Below are positions 1 to 6,321 of a stretch of DNA of 21,513 nucleotides, in pieces. Below the pieces are notes generated by a model that worked only from the letters and a program-made list of their open reading frames with translations, was not told the origin of the DNA and did not search any database. The stretch is from Bacteroidales bacterium UBA3754. Lineage in GTDB: Bacteria > Bacteroidota > Bacteroidia > Bacteroidales > UBA1715. Made by a program: the position numbers and the translations under genes. How positions within the stretch are numbered: the first letter of the stretch is position 1; each line of letters begins with the position of its first letter. The stretch lies in contig DFGI01000030.1 in the NCBI GenBank assembly GCA_002371705.1, forward strand, positions 1 to 21,513, written 5' to 3'.

Positions 1-2
1 GG

Positions 3-32
3 GTCCGTCAGGGAAACTGGCGGACTTTTTTT
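3..32 (+). terminator. Rho-independent terminator of a gene off the left edge
   Basis: A 9-bp stem (3-11 with 17-25, one G-U pair) with a GGAAA loop is followed by seven T residues. It ends a + strand gene that lies outside the window. Confidence 0.8.
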
Positions 33-112
33 ATGCCCGTATCCGAACAATTCACAATTCATAACCAATAACTCATAACTAAAATTGAGCATTGACCATT
101 ACGCATTGAGCA
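33..112. repeat. Intergenic short-repeat tract
   Basis: This AT-rich stretch is made of degenerate repeats of the types 'AATTCACAATTCATAA' and 'GCATTGACCATTACGCATT'. The second type recurs in inverted orientation at about 6212-6230 and 8520-8545, inside the dispersed repeats of the accessory region. No gene is visible. Confidence 0.5.
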
Positions 113-691
113 TTAAATATATCGTTTTACCACCGTCAATCCGTCGCGTTTGCCAACGACGAAGGAAACGGGAGCATTATCACCTTGCACAAGATTGTCG
201 ATATATAATGGATGGTGAAGATAAAACGACAGACATTCAAATGTGTTGCCTTTCTGTAATTTAGAATGTTCAGATTCGATTACGACAAACGAGTTTTCGC
301 CCAAATATTCCAAAACACAACGGCGATTTGGTTGCCATTGAATTTCAACACGTTCGCCATTGTGCAGACTTGATGACAATAATGTGGGATTTATCATTTC
401 GTTGCTCTGGGATTCACTATTTTCTTCCAAATGTCGCCGAAAGCCGTCCCAATCGGAATAACCCAAATAGTGGCTTAACAAATTGAGCGTCGAAAGACGT
501 GTAGTGTCGGCTCCTTCAATATAGCCCCACATACGTTTGAGCGTGGTCGGACTTATGTTCTGGTGCAATCGTTCCCAAATGGCACCGACGCAAAATTCAA
601 AATCGGCAGGAGTTTTCAACTTCTTGCCGAGAGACCGCTCCAATTCCTTCCGCAGCTCAAATACTTCCGATGAATTTTTCCCTGTTTTCAT
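113..691 (-). CDS. Probable regulatory protein of unknown function, divergent from a Ser/Thr kinase
   Basis: This is a 192-aa soluble protein with no signal peptide or membrane segment. Residues 1-85 are helical and contain a segment (SPTTLKRMWGYIEG, then STLNLLSHYLGY) that reads like a helix-turn-helix or helical-bundle module. I recall this type of N-terminus from many Bacteroidota hypothetical proteins but know no assigned function. Residues 100-192 are beta-rich, with alternating hydrophobic residues. The gene is divergent from the kinase at 763 with only 71 bp between them, so a shared control region is likely. A role in regulating or being phosphorylated by the kinase is inferred from position only. 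Confidence 0.7.
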   Translation of the reverse strand: MKTGKNSSEVFELRKELERSLGKKLKTPADFEFCVGAIWERLHQNISPTTLKRMWGYIEGADTTRLSTLNLLSHYLGYSDWDGFRRHLEENSESQSNEMINPTLLSSSLHNGERVEIQWQPNRRCVLEYLGENSFVVIESEHSKLQKGNTFECLSFYLHHPLYIDNLVQGDNAPVSFVVGKRDGLTVVKRYI

Positions 692-762
692 TTGTCACAA
701 AATAACGCAAAAAATCAGACTTTTCATCAGACCTTGTTAATCCTTTTTGTATTTTCGTCGCA

Positions 763-2328
763 ATGAATGTAGAAACGGACATAGATACTTCGGGAATTTT
801 TTCCCCTTTGCATTCCGCTGACGAAGGCGACGGATTTCACAATTACGTTGAGTTGAGCGATAAGGGCTATAATCGCATTTTTAAAGCCCAGCGCAATGGG
901 AAATGGTATATTCTGAAAGGACTCAGGACCGACGTTGCCGACCGTTCCCAGTATCAGGATTTGCTGGCAAAGGAATTTGACCTGATGAGTCAATTCGACC
1001 ATCCCAACATTGTGAGGAGGCTCTTTTTTGAGAATGATGCCGTCGTTGGAAAATCCATTCTGATGGAATACATTGATGGTGTGTCGCTTGTGGAATTCCA
1101 AAAGTCACAACATTCCGTGAAAGAATACGAAAAGATTGTAAATCAAATTCTTGACGCACTTTCCTATGTACATTCCAAGCAAATCATTCACCGTGATTTA
1201 AAGCCCGACAACATACTCATTACCAAAAACGGCAACAACGTTAAAATCATTGATTTCGGTCTGTCCGACAGCGATAACTACACTACACTGAAACAACCTG
1301 CGGGAAGTCTTTCGTACATTGCCCCCGAACAACTTGCAGGAAATGAGCCATTGGACTGCCGTGCCGATATATATTCGTTCGGCAAAATACTTGAATCACT
1401 TCCGTTACCACATTTTTATAAAAAAATAGCACGAAAATGCGTCCGTGAAAATCGCGATGAACGCTATCGTTCTGCCGATGAGATTCTCCGTGCCATTAAC
1501 TTTGGAGTTACAATGCGGCGTGGTGCGGTTGTTATAAGTTGTGCGATTATAGTTGCCGTTTTGTTTTTATTGTTGATTTTCAATAAAATATCATTTTTTG
1601 AAAGACAAATTGAATCGATTCAGGAAGTGCAAAAAAATCAAAACGAACAAATTGTCTTATTGGCTCGGCAGCATGAAATCGTCGGAAACAAAGGACGTTG
1701 TTTTTCACTTGTTGACTCTATTTTTTCAGTTTCCTCAACGCAAGGTTCGCTTGTTGTGCGTTTGAAACGCAATCGTGCAAAACTTGGATTTCCAAAGAAA
1801 GCCCTTTTTCGTTCGTATGCCGACACTGTTACGCCGAAAAAAAGTTTTTACAAGGTTGGCTTTGTGTTAGAAGCCATTGACGGGCAAGACAGCATTATAT
1901 ACGTTTCGCAACCGTCGCAAATGGTTGATATGTCTGTCGATAGTCTAATGAACTTAGCCGAGGGGGATGTGTTTTCGGTTTCGTGGAATATTGACGCAGA
2001 ACGTTTGAAAAATGCAAAACAAATCCGTATCCGATTTGTATTTCGATACGAAAAGGTTAAAAACGCACGGGTTGAATCGTATCTAAAAACATTGGAGTCT
2101 ATTGCCATATCAATGGAAAATATGGTAGATAGATATGTGAACGAAGGAACATCGTATTCTCTGCTGAAAGACTACGTTGCATTGCAGGAAACAGTGGATA
2201 GCGTGCAACGGTATAACGTTCTTGACGATGAACTTGACGAAGAACAGTTCCAAAAATTGAAAGTTCTAGAAAAACGGATAGAACAAAACAACCAAAGAAT
2301 ACGGTTGATACAGAATTTGTCGTATTGA
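763..2328 (+). CDS. Membrane-anchored eukaryotic-type serine/threonine protein kinase
   Basis: This 521-aa protein should phosphorylate Ser/Thr on cytoplasmic partners. The kinase domain spans about residues 27-245: ATP-binding Lys52 (YILKGL), a likely helix-C Glu71, catalytic loop HRDLKPDN at 143-150 (Asp145), DFG at 164-166, APE at 187-189 and Asp202 in DIYSFG. The glycine-rich loop is degenerate (around KGYNRIFKA, 34-42). A single membrane helix lies at about 253-273, after a basic MRRG. The rest (about 275-521) is Gln/Glu/Lys-rich with predicted coiled coil at 277-300 and near the C-terminus, probably periplasmic. I see no PASTA, TPR or WD repeats. The start ATG is the first in frame after the divergent intergenic gap. 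The gene is convergent with the XRE gene, 4 bp away. Its substrate is unknown. Confidence 0.92.
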   Translation: MNVETDIDTSGIFSPLHSADEGDGFHNYVELSDKGYNRIFKAQRNGKWYILKGLRTDVADRSQYQDLLAKEFDLMSQFDHPNIVRRLFFENDAVVGKSILMEYIDGVSLVEFQKSQHSVKEYEKIVNQILDALSYVHSKQIIHRDLKPDNILITKNGNNVKIIDFGLSDSDNYTTLKQPAGSLSYIAPEQLAGNEPLDCRADIYSFGKILESLPLPHFYKKIARKCVRENRDERYRSADEILRAINFGVTMRRGAVVISCAIIVAVLFLLLIFNKISFFERQIESIQEVQKNQNEQIVLLARQHEIVGNKGRCFSLVDSIFSVSSTQGSLVVRLKRNRAKLGFPKKALFRSYADTVTPKKSFYKVGFVLEAIDGQDSIIYVSQPSQMVDMSVDSLMNLAEGDVFSVSWNIDAERLKNAKQIRIRFVFRYEKVKNARVESYLKTLESIAISMENMVDRYVNEGTSYSLLKDYVALQETVDSVQRYNVLDDELDEEQFQKLKVLEKRIEQNNQRIRLIQNLSY

Positions 2329-2332
2329 TGGG

Positions 2333-2557
2333 TTACTTTATTCCTTCTGTGAGTTTGTAGAACGGCACGTTGAGTGAAGAGCAGACGCGAACCATAGTTT
2401 TAACAGTGAGGTTGGTGTTGCCCGATTCTATTCGGCACATATTGGAGGCCTCGATGTCGCAACGGAGAGCAAGCTCGTGCTGGGTAATTCCCTGCTTCTC
2501 ACGAATTTGACGAATTCTCCGACCGATTTCCGCATTTATGTCTTTTTCCGAAGCCAT
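2333..2557 (-). CDS. XRE-family helix-turn-helix transcriptional regulator
   Basis: This 74-aa protein is a single Cro/C1-type HTH domain: IGRRIRQIREKQGITQHELALRC (residues 11-33) followed by the recognition-helix segment ASNMCRIESGNTNLTVKTMVRVCSSLNV. There is no extra sensor or dimerisation domain, which is usual for small XRE repressors. It converges on the kinase gene 4 bp away. A perfect 14-bp palindrome at 2611-2624, upstream of its start, is a plausible operator. The target genes are unknown; the 2861-5985 run on the other side of the intergenic gap is the nearest candidate. Confidence 0.9.
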   Translation of the reverse strand: MASEKDINAEIGRRIRQIREKQGITQHELALRCDIEASNMCRIESGNTNLTVKTMVRVCSSLNVPFYKLTEGIK

Positions 2558-2860
2558 TTCCTTGAAAAATTTGGTTTTATAAAGAAAATGGTTTATTATT
2601 GCATATTCGTTATCATATATGATATTATTACTTTTTGTAAAGTGCTGAATAATAAGATGTTTTGAAAAATAATGTCTGAGATGATTTTGATATGGGAATG
2701 AAAAAGGACTAAAAAGGACTTTGCGTGGTGGAAAAAATTAAAAGTTATTTGTAGAAAAATGCGAATATGATTGTACTTAGAGCTTATTGAGTTGGGATTT
2801 GCTTTTTTAATACTATTATCGATCTGATAAATTGAGGGATATTAAAATAAATAAAATATT
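2558..2860. promoter_or_regulatory. AT-rich intergenic control region between XRE gene and small-protein run
   Basis: This 303-bp gap has no convincing ORF. It holds the palindrome TATCATATATGATA at 2611-2624 and a perfect tandem 10-bp repeat (AAAAAGGACT twice, 2701-2720). It must contain the divergent promoters of the XRE gene and the gene at 2861, but I found no good TTTG/TAnnTTTG pair for either. Confidence 0.5.
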
Positions 2861-3787
2861 ATGGCAAGTAAAATTAGAGTTTACGGAAAAGCTCAGAATC
2901 GGACAGCATTGGGAATAATCAATGCATATCAAGTGATGTATCCTCATGCAACATTGGAAGATTTTAAGAAAGCTTTTCCAAATGAATTGAACCCCGACTG
3001 TGGTTCAAAACAAATTTTTATGACCGAAGAAGAAATTCAAGCACATGTTGCCAAAGGAGATACTTGGTACACACAAGGACAAGGTTATTTTGTTGAAAAA
3101 AACGAATGGCTGTATATGCCAAACAAAAGCCGTATGGGAGTTGTTCGTATGTGGACAAAGCCAAGTTTTGAAAGATTGGTTTCACATGCAAAGCAATATG
3201 ACATTGAAATTGCAGAATTTACTGCCGCCGAAAAAGGTATTGGCAAAAAAGGCGGTTGGCGTTTGGAATATTTAAATGGATATGTTCCGCCTGTACCAAC
3301 AAAATCAAAAACTTGGTTGTGGGTATTGATTGGAGCGGTTGTAATAATTGCAATACTTGCTCTTTTGCTCATGCGAAGTTGTAATAAAGAGCCACAGGTG
3401 GTAGAAAAAGTGGTGACAGTTGTTGATACGGTATACATACAGCAAATAGAAGAAATCGAAAAGAATTTCAATGCTGCGGAATTTGAAAAAGGAAAGACAG
3501 AATTAAACGACGCTGCAAAATTTGTTCTTCACGATTTAGCAAAACTGATGGAAAAGCAAGAAAGTCTTAAACTTATAATTGTGGGGCACACTTCGGCTGA
3601 AGGCGATGTAAAGTTCAATCAAGAACTTTCAGAAGGACGTGCGAAAGCAGCGGTTGATTTCTTGATTTCACAAGGAATATCAAAAAATAGACTGCAATGG
3701 GAAGGAAAAGGAAGTAGCGAGTTAAAAGATTCCGAAAATCCAGAAGCAAATATTAACAGAAGAACAGAATTTATAATAATTGAATAA
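2861..3787 (+). CDS. Inner-membrane protein: unknown cytoplasmic domain, one TM helix, C-terminal OmpA-like domain
   Basis: This 308-aa protein has three parts. Residues 1-145 form an unrecognised soluble domain (landmarks RVYGKAQNR 6-14, LEDFKKAFPNELNPDCG 32-48). Residues 151-171 are a strong membrane helix (WLWVLIGAVVIIAILALLL) preceded by PTKSKT. Residues 205-308 are an OmpA/MotB-type peptidoglycan-binding domain with GHTS (242-245), N..LSEGRAKA (253-262) and NRRTEF (299-304). The topology (N-terminus in, OmpA domain out) resembles MotB-like anchors rather than an outer-membrane porin. The Asp usually found in GHTD is Ser245, which also occurs in some OmpA-like proteins and may weaken or alter ligand binding; Arg260 is kept. 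It is first in a tight + strand run and ends 12 bp before the next gene. Confidence 0.85.
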   Translation: MASKIRVYGKAQNRTALGIINAYQVMYPHATLEDFKKAFPNELNPDCGSKQIFMTEEEIQAHVAKGDTWYTQGQGYFVEKNEWLYMPNKSRMGVVRMWTKPSFERLVSHAKQYDIEIAEFTAAEKGIGKKGGWRLEYLNGYVPPVPTKSKTWLWVLIGAVVIIAILALLLMRSCNKEPQVVEKVVTVVDTVYIQQIEEIEKNFNAAEFEKGKTELNDAAKFVLHDLAKLMEKQESLKLIIVGHTSAEGDVKFNQELSEGRAKAAVDFLISQGISKNRLQWEGKGSSELKDSENPEANINRRTEFIIIE

Positions 3788-3799
3788 ATAATTAAGACT

Positions 3800-4060
3800 A
3801 TGGCAGTACAAAAAACAGCATCAGGGAGAGTTGACAAGCGTACAAAGGAATACAAAGAAATGGTAGAACGAGCTCAAAAAGCACGTGCAGCACAAAAAAC
3901 AACTTCAATTGCGAAGAAATCTTCATCTTCAGCCCCCAAACGAGCCGATGGAAAACTCGACAAACGAACAAAAGAATATAAAGAGGTTGCAGAACGGATG
4001 GCAGAAGTTCGCAAAGCAAAAAATAGTCTAAAAAACAAGATTAAAAGATTATTCAAATAA
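3800..4060 (+). CDS. Small basic protein with two tandem copies of a 24-residue repeat
   Basis: This is an 86-aa Lys/Arg-rich protein with no signal peptide. Residues 9-32 (GRVDKRTKEYKEMVERAQKA...) and 51-74 (GKLDKRTKEYKEVAERMAEV...) are clear duplicates with a 42-residue period, joined by a Ser/Ala/Lys-rich linker. Each copy should be a charged helix. The C-terminus (KNSLKNKIKRLFK) is strongly basic, suggesting binding to nucleic acid, membrane or an acidic partner; this is inference. It starts 12 bp after the OmpA-like gene and is probably cotranscribed with it. No known family was recognised. Confidence 0.75.
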   Translation: MAVQKTASGRVDKRTKEYKEMVERAQKARAAQKTTSIAKKSSSSAPKRADGKLDKRTKEYKEVAERMAEVRKAKNSLKNKIKRLFK

Positions 4061-4090
4061 CTCATTATTAATTATTAAAATTTATTCATT

Positions 4091-4405
4091 ATGGCAGAAA
4101 TTTCAGTAAGTGGAAAAATGAAGGTAAAATCATTAAAAAATGATTTTAAAAAGGCTTTTGGAGCAACATTGCGTGTATATCAAAGCGTAAGTGGCAAAGG
4201 ACGGTTTGCCGATGACGACGCGACTTTAGCTTCAATTCGTGCTGAGGGAGCAAAAGGTGGCGAACTTGCTGTTAAAGGCAATATGTTAGTTGGAAATTTT
4301 GAGAAGAAATTTGCTGAGATGTGGGGGATAGGAGTCCAAGTAGCAAATGCAAATGATACAGCTTTGGCAAAAGACGATGTAACTCTTACTCAAGCCGGTA
4401 AGTAA
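4091..4405 (+). CDS. Small protein with an internal tandem duplication (two ~45-residue domains)
   Basis: This is a 104-aa cytoplasmic-looking protein. Residues 5-50 and 58-103 are diverged copies: SGKMKVKSLKNDFKKAFG..LRVY..(F)ADDDATLASI versus KGNMLVGNFEKKFAEMWGIGVQV..(L)AKDDVTLTQA. Each copy reads as strand-helix-strand followed by a DDxxTL turn and helix. Similar small proteins may exist in other Bacteroidota, but I know no function. The hexapeptide DFKKAF in copy 1 is also found at residues 34-39 of the cytoplasmic domain of the OmpA-like protein at 2861, which may indicate a related element or chance. It lies 30 bp after its neighbour in the same run. Confidence 0.75.
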   Translation: MAEISVSGKMKVKSLKNDFKKAFGATLRVYQSVSGKGRFADDDATLASIRAEGAKGGELAVKGNMLVGNFEKKFAEMWGIGVQVANANDTALAKDDVTLTQAGK

Positions 4406-4453
4406 ATGATTCAAAAGCCGATGCGAATGTGTCGGCTTTAATTTTTATGAAAT

Positions 4454-4546
4454 ATGGATAAAGTTCAAAGAATACTGAATCTTATTACGGCAATAAAAAT
4501 CTTTGACGAAGGAAATTCTGGCTACGCTGTAGGCAAATGGGATTAA
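4454..4546 (+). CDS. Possible 30-residue peptide or gene remnant
   Basis: An ATG-started frame encodes MDKVQRILNLITAIKIFDEG followed by NSGYAVGKWD and a stop, 6 bp before the next gene. The peptide is helical at first and has a natural-looking amino-acid mix, but it is too short to be sure. It could be a leader peptide, the N-terminal stub of a truncated gene, or chance. Confidence 0.3.
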   Translation: MDKVQRILNLITAIKIFDEGNSGYAVGKWD

Positions 4547-4552
4547 AAAATT

Positions 4553-5179
4553 ATGGCAAGTTATATTATAAAAACGAAAGAACATGAATTCAAAAAGGAA
4601 TTTGAATATCTGACTGATGTTACTGACGAACTTGACAAACTTCAACATTCAAGGTTTAACATCAACACAATTAGAGAAATAACATTGTGGAAGTTGGATA
4701 GGTATGTTTTTATAAGTGACGATGTTATAGAAAAACTTAATACATTAAAATCATTGATGCAATTGGACGAAGAAAAAACAACAGTTGTATTAGATGCACT
4801 ACTCAAATCAAAGGGCGTAAGATTACCTATGGCTTCTACCTATTTACGTTTTATAAATCCACAAGTTTATCAAATAATTGATGCTCGGGCATATCGTGCT
4901 GCATTTGATTATACCAAACAAGAAACTCTATCTAATAAAAACGAAAAACAGTTGATTATTACATATATAAAATATCTTCAAAAACTTCGTGATATTGCTC
5001 AAACTGGCTATTATGGTCTGGATGTGAGATTCGAGGATTTAGACCGCTTCCTTTATGATATCGACAAAGATTCAGGATTTGAAGTTAAGGATATTTTCCC
5101 TTATGAAAAAACAAAATTATCCCAATGGGAAATTTTAATTAATAAATACAAACAAAATAAAATCCTCAATGGCAAATAA
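4553..5179 (+). CDS. Unknown protein with a helix-hairpin-helix / DNA-glycosylase-like segment
   Basis: This is a 208-aa, mostly helical soluble protein. Residues 73-117 are the informative part: EKTTVVLDALLKSKGVRLPM followed by AS, then FINPQVYQIIDARAYRA. A KGV.LP.AS hairpin (87-95) followed about 15 residues later by Asp110 in an 'IID.R' segment matches the general pattern of the HhH-GPD base-excision glycosylase fold, where the Asp is catalytic. It lacks the Lys expected of an OGG-type bifunctional enzyme at the usual site and has no Fe-S cysteines. The assignment is therefore tentative. It may be a nucleic-acid-binding or damaged-base-recognition protein within the small-protein run; its neighbours give no further clue. 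Confidence 0.55.
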   Translation: MASYIIKTKEHEFKKEFEYLTDVTDELDKLQHSRFNINTIREITLWKLDRYVFISDDVIEKLNTLKSLMQLDEEKTTVVLDALLKSKGVRLPMASTYLRFINPQVYQIIDARAYRAAFDYTKQETLSNKNEKQLIITYIKYLQKLRDIAQTGYYGLDVRFEDLDRFLYDIDKDSGFEVKDIFPYEKTKLSQWEILINKYKQNKILNGK

Positions 5180-5199
5180 ACAACTTAAATTATAATACA

Positions 5200-5372
5200 A
5201 TGGAAAAAAAATTTTATAAAACAAGATCAATAACAACATTTTAAATAAAGCAAATGAAATCGGAATAGAAAAGTTAGCGTCGTTTTTCAAATCATTCGGA
5301 TTTAAGATTGTAAACATAACCATAAAGGATTCTTATGACGAAGAAAATACAGATGAAATATCAGTACAATAA
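5200..5372 (+). pseudogene. Small gene broken by a single-base frameshift
   Basis: The frame opens at 5200 (MEKKFYKTR...) and stops at 5244. The other frame then continues with natural-looking protein (...ILNKANEIGIEKLASFFKSF... to ...DEISVQ) until the TAA at 5370-5372. Adding one A in the four-A run at 5218-5221 would join both parts into one 57-residue protein that fills the gap between its neighbours (20 bp before, 24 bp after). Either the gene is inactive, it uses frameshifting, or the base is a sequencing/assembly error in a homopolymer. No family was recognised. Confidence 0.5.
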
Positions 5373-5396
5373 ATAAACATTTTAATTCATACAAAT

Positions 5397-5639
5397 ATGA
5401 GCAAGGAGTATTATCGAAAAAAAATAATTGATCTTCGGACGGCAATGCAGAAGGAAAAAGATGCAAAGAAGAAAGATAATGAATATTATGCACGTATGAT
5501 TAAGAGTGCAAGTTCTCCTTCTTCAAAAGCAATGTATCGAAAATCAAAGGTTGATCATGCTGCGCGTCACGATAGGGCTATAGAATCTTATAAACGGCAA
5601 ATTGAATCGGCAAAAAATAGTCTTAAACGAGAAAAATAA
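5397..5639 (+). CDS. Small basic coiled-coil protein of unknown function
   Basis: This 80-aa protein is rich in Lys, Arg, Tyr and Ser (MSKEYYRKKIIDLRTAMQKE..., then SSPSSKAMYRKSKVDHAARH). It has two long helices separated by an Ala/Ser/Pro turn (residues about 38-45), a helical-hairpin pattern. It lacks signal and membrane segments. Its end (SAKNSLKREK) resembles the end of the 3800-4060 protein (KAKNSLKNK), and the two genes share the 14-mer GCAAAAAATAGTCT at that place. It ends 7 bp before the next gene. Confidence 0.7.
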   Translation: MSKEYYRKKIIDLRTAMQKEKDAKKKDNEYYARMIKSASSPSSKAMYRKSKVDHAARHDRAIESYKRQIESAKNSLKREK

Positions 5640-5646
5640 GTGCATT

Positions 5647-5985
5647 ATGTCACAAATGATCAATTATGGCAACGAACTGATTCGTTGCTCGGATAAAGGA
5701 ATTGAATATTCTACAAATAAAGGAATTTTTTGGACAAGAAGATATTCTGGGACATCGTGTGGACAATTCAAGGATTTAATTGTTTTGGGTACGGAAATTA
5801 TTGCTGCCACAACCAAAGGTGTTTATTCTTCATCAAATAAAGGAATCTCATGGGTTCGCAGATATTCTGGTTCATCATGTGGCGAATTTCAGAGTTTAAT
5901 GGTGAATGGTTCCGAAATATTAGCTAACACAGATAAAGGGGTATATCGCTCAACAAACAAAGGGATAAGTTGGATACGACGATAA
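5647..5985 (+). CDS. Small BNR/Asp-box-like repeat protein (three repeat units)
   Basis: This 112-aa protein is almost entirely three 40-residue repeats, each ending in an Asp-box-like motif S-x-N-K-G-I-x-W-x-R-R (STNKGIFWTRR, SSNKGISWVRR, STNKGISWIRR). In DNA the three TGG codons sit at 5731, 5851 and 5971, exactly 120 bp apart. Asp-box repeats form beta-propeller blades in sialidases and related proteins, but three units are too few for a closed propeller, so it would have to oligomerise or is a fragment. There is no signal peptide. I chose ATG 5647; an in-frame TTG at 5602 lies inside the upstream gene. It is the last gene of the run. Confidence 0.75.
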   Translation: MSQMINYGNELIRCSDKGIEYSTNKGIFWTRRYSGTSCGQFKDLIVLGTEIIAATTKGVYSSSNKGISWVRRYSGSSCGEFQSLMVNGSEILANTDKGVYRSTNKGISWIRR

Positions 5986-6056
5986 TCTTTTTGTAAAAAA
6001 AAGTCACTAATACTAAAGGTGAATAGATTAGAATAGTCATTGATTTATGCAGTTAA

Positions 6057-6122
6057 CATCTCAAATCTGAGGTGTATTTTGTGGTTGCAGATGGCAAAAC
6101 GGTAGTTGTTTCGGTACGGTAA
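6057..6122 (+). pseudogene. Fragment of a T9SS type A sorting-domain C-terminus
   Basis: Directly after an in-frame TAA at 6054-6056, the frame reads HLKSEVYFVVADGKTVVVSV-R-stop. This has the form of the last ~20 residues of a Por/T9SS sorting domain (typically ...SGVYFVKVxGKTxKVVxR). There is no upstream gene in frame, so it is a relic. Confidence 0.65.
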
Positions 6123-6126
6123 TTTC

Positions 6127-6154
6127 GTAGAGACGCGATTAATCGCGTCTCTAC
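6127..6154. repeat. Perfect 28-bp palindrome with GTAGAGACG / CGTCTCTAC ends
   Basis: Both 14-nt halves are exact reverse complements. The outer nine bases are the same as in the palindrome at 8435-8462, while the core is different (CGATT/AATCG here) but still self-complementary, so pairing is conserved rather than sequence. This is the pattern of REP-like or small mobile hairpin elements. Confidence 0.75.
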
Positions 6155-6187
6155 AAATCGTTGGAAATAAAAATGTTATAAATTAAA

Positions 6188-6211
6188 GGTCGTCGTAAGG
6201 CGGCCTTTTTT
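6188..6211 (+). terminator. Terminator within repeat copy A
   Basis: A 7-bp stem (6188-6194 with 6199-6205, two G-U pairs) with GTAA loop, flanked by AAA before and six T after. It sits at the place expected for the end of the former T9SS gene. Confidence 0.65.
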
Positions 6212-6321
6212 AATGCGTAATGCTCAATGGTGAGAAGCCCCACTTCTTTCGGCATGACGGTCGTGGTGGGGAATAAGAAAAAATGCACGTCTTTTCGAGC
6301 GAAGCGAGAAATCTTCGTATG

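Larger units (their letters stand above)
6057..6315 (+). repeat. Dispersed repeat, copy A (T9SS tail fragment, palindrome, terminator, shared 3' part)
   Basis: This copy fills most of the 336-bp gap after 5985. In order it has a 21-codon T9SS tail fragment (6057-6122), a 28-bp palindrome (6127-6154), a spacer nearly identical to copy C, a terminator (6188-6211), and a block containing GGCATGACGG...GGTGGGGAATAAG and CGAGCGAAGCGAGAAATC. Related copies are at 6993-7064, 8352-8668 and 9779-9953. Confidence 0.75.

Noticed and set aside
727..1101. 124-codon open frame on the - strand
   Set aside because: Antisense to the conserved kinase domain and overlaps the divergent promoter gap.
2477..2665. 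62-codon open frame on the + strand
   Set aside because: It is antisense to the XRE gene and runs into AT-rich intergenic sequence without any recognisable motif.
5602..5646. TTG start for the Asp-box protein
   Set aside because: It would overlap the upstream gene, and the added residues do not fit the repeat pattern.
5711..5985. Regular repeats as a CRISPR-like array
   Set aside because: The 120-bp periodicity is codon-aligned and encodes protein repeats; there are no constant repeats with unique spacers.
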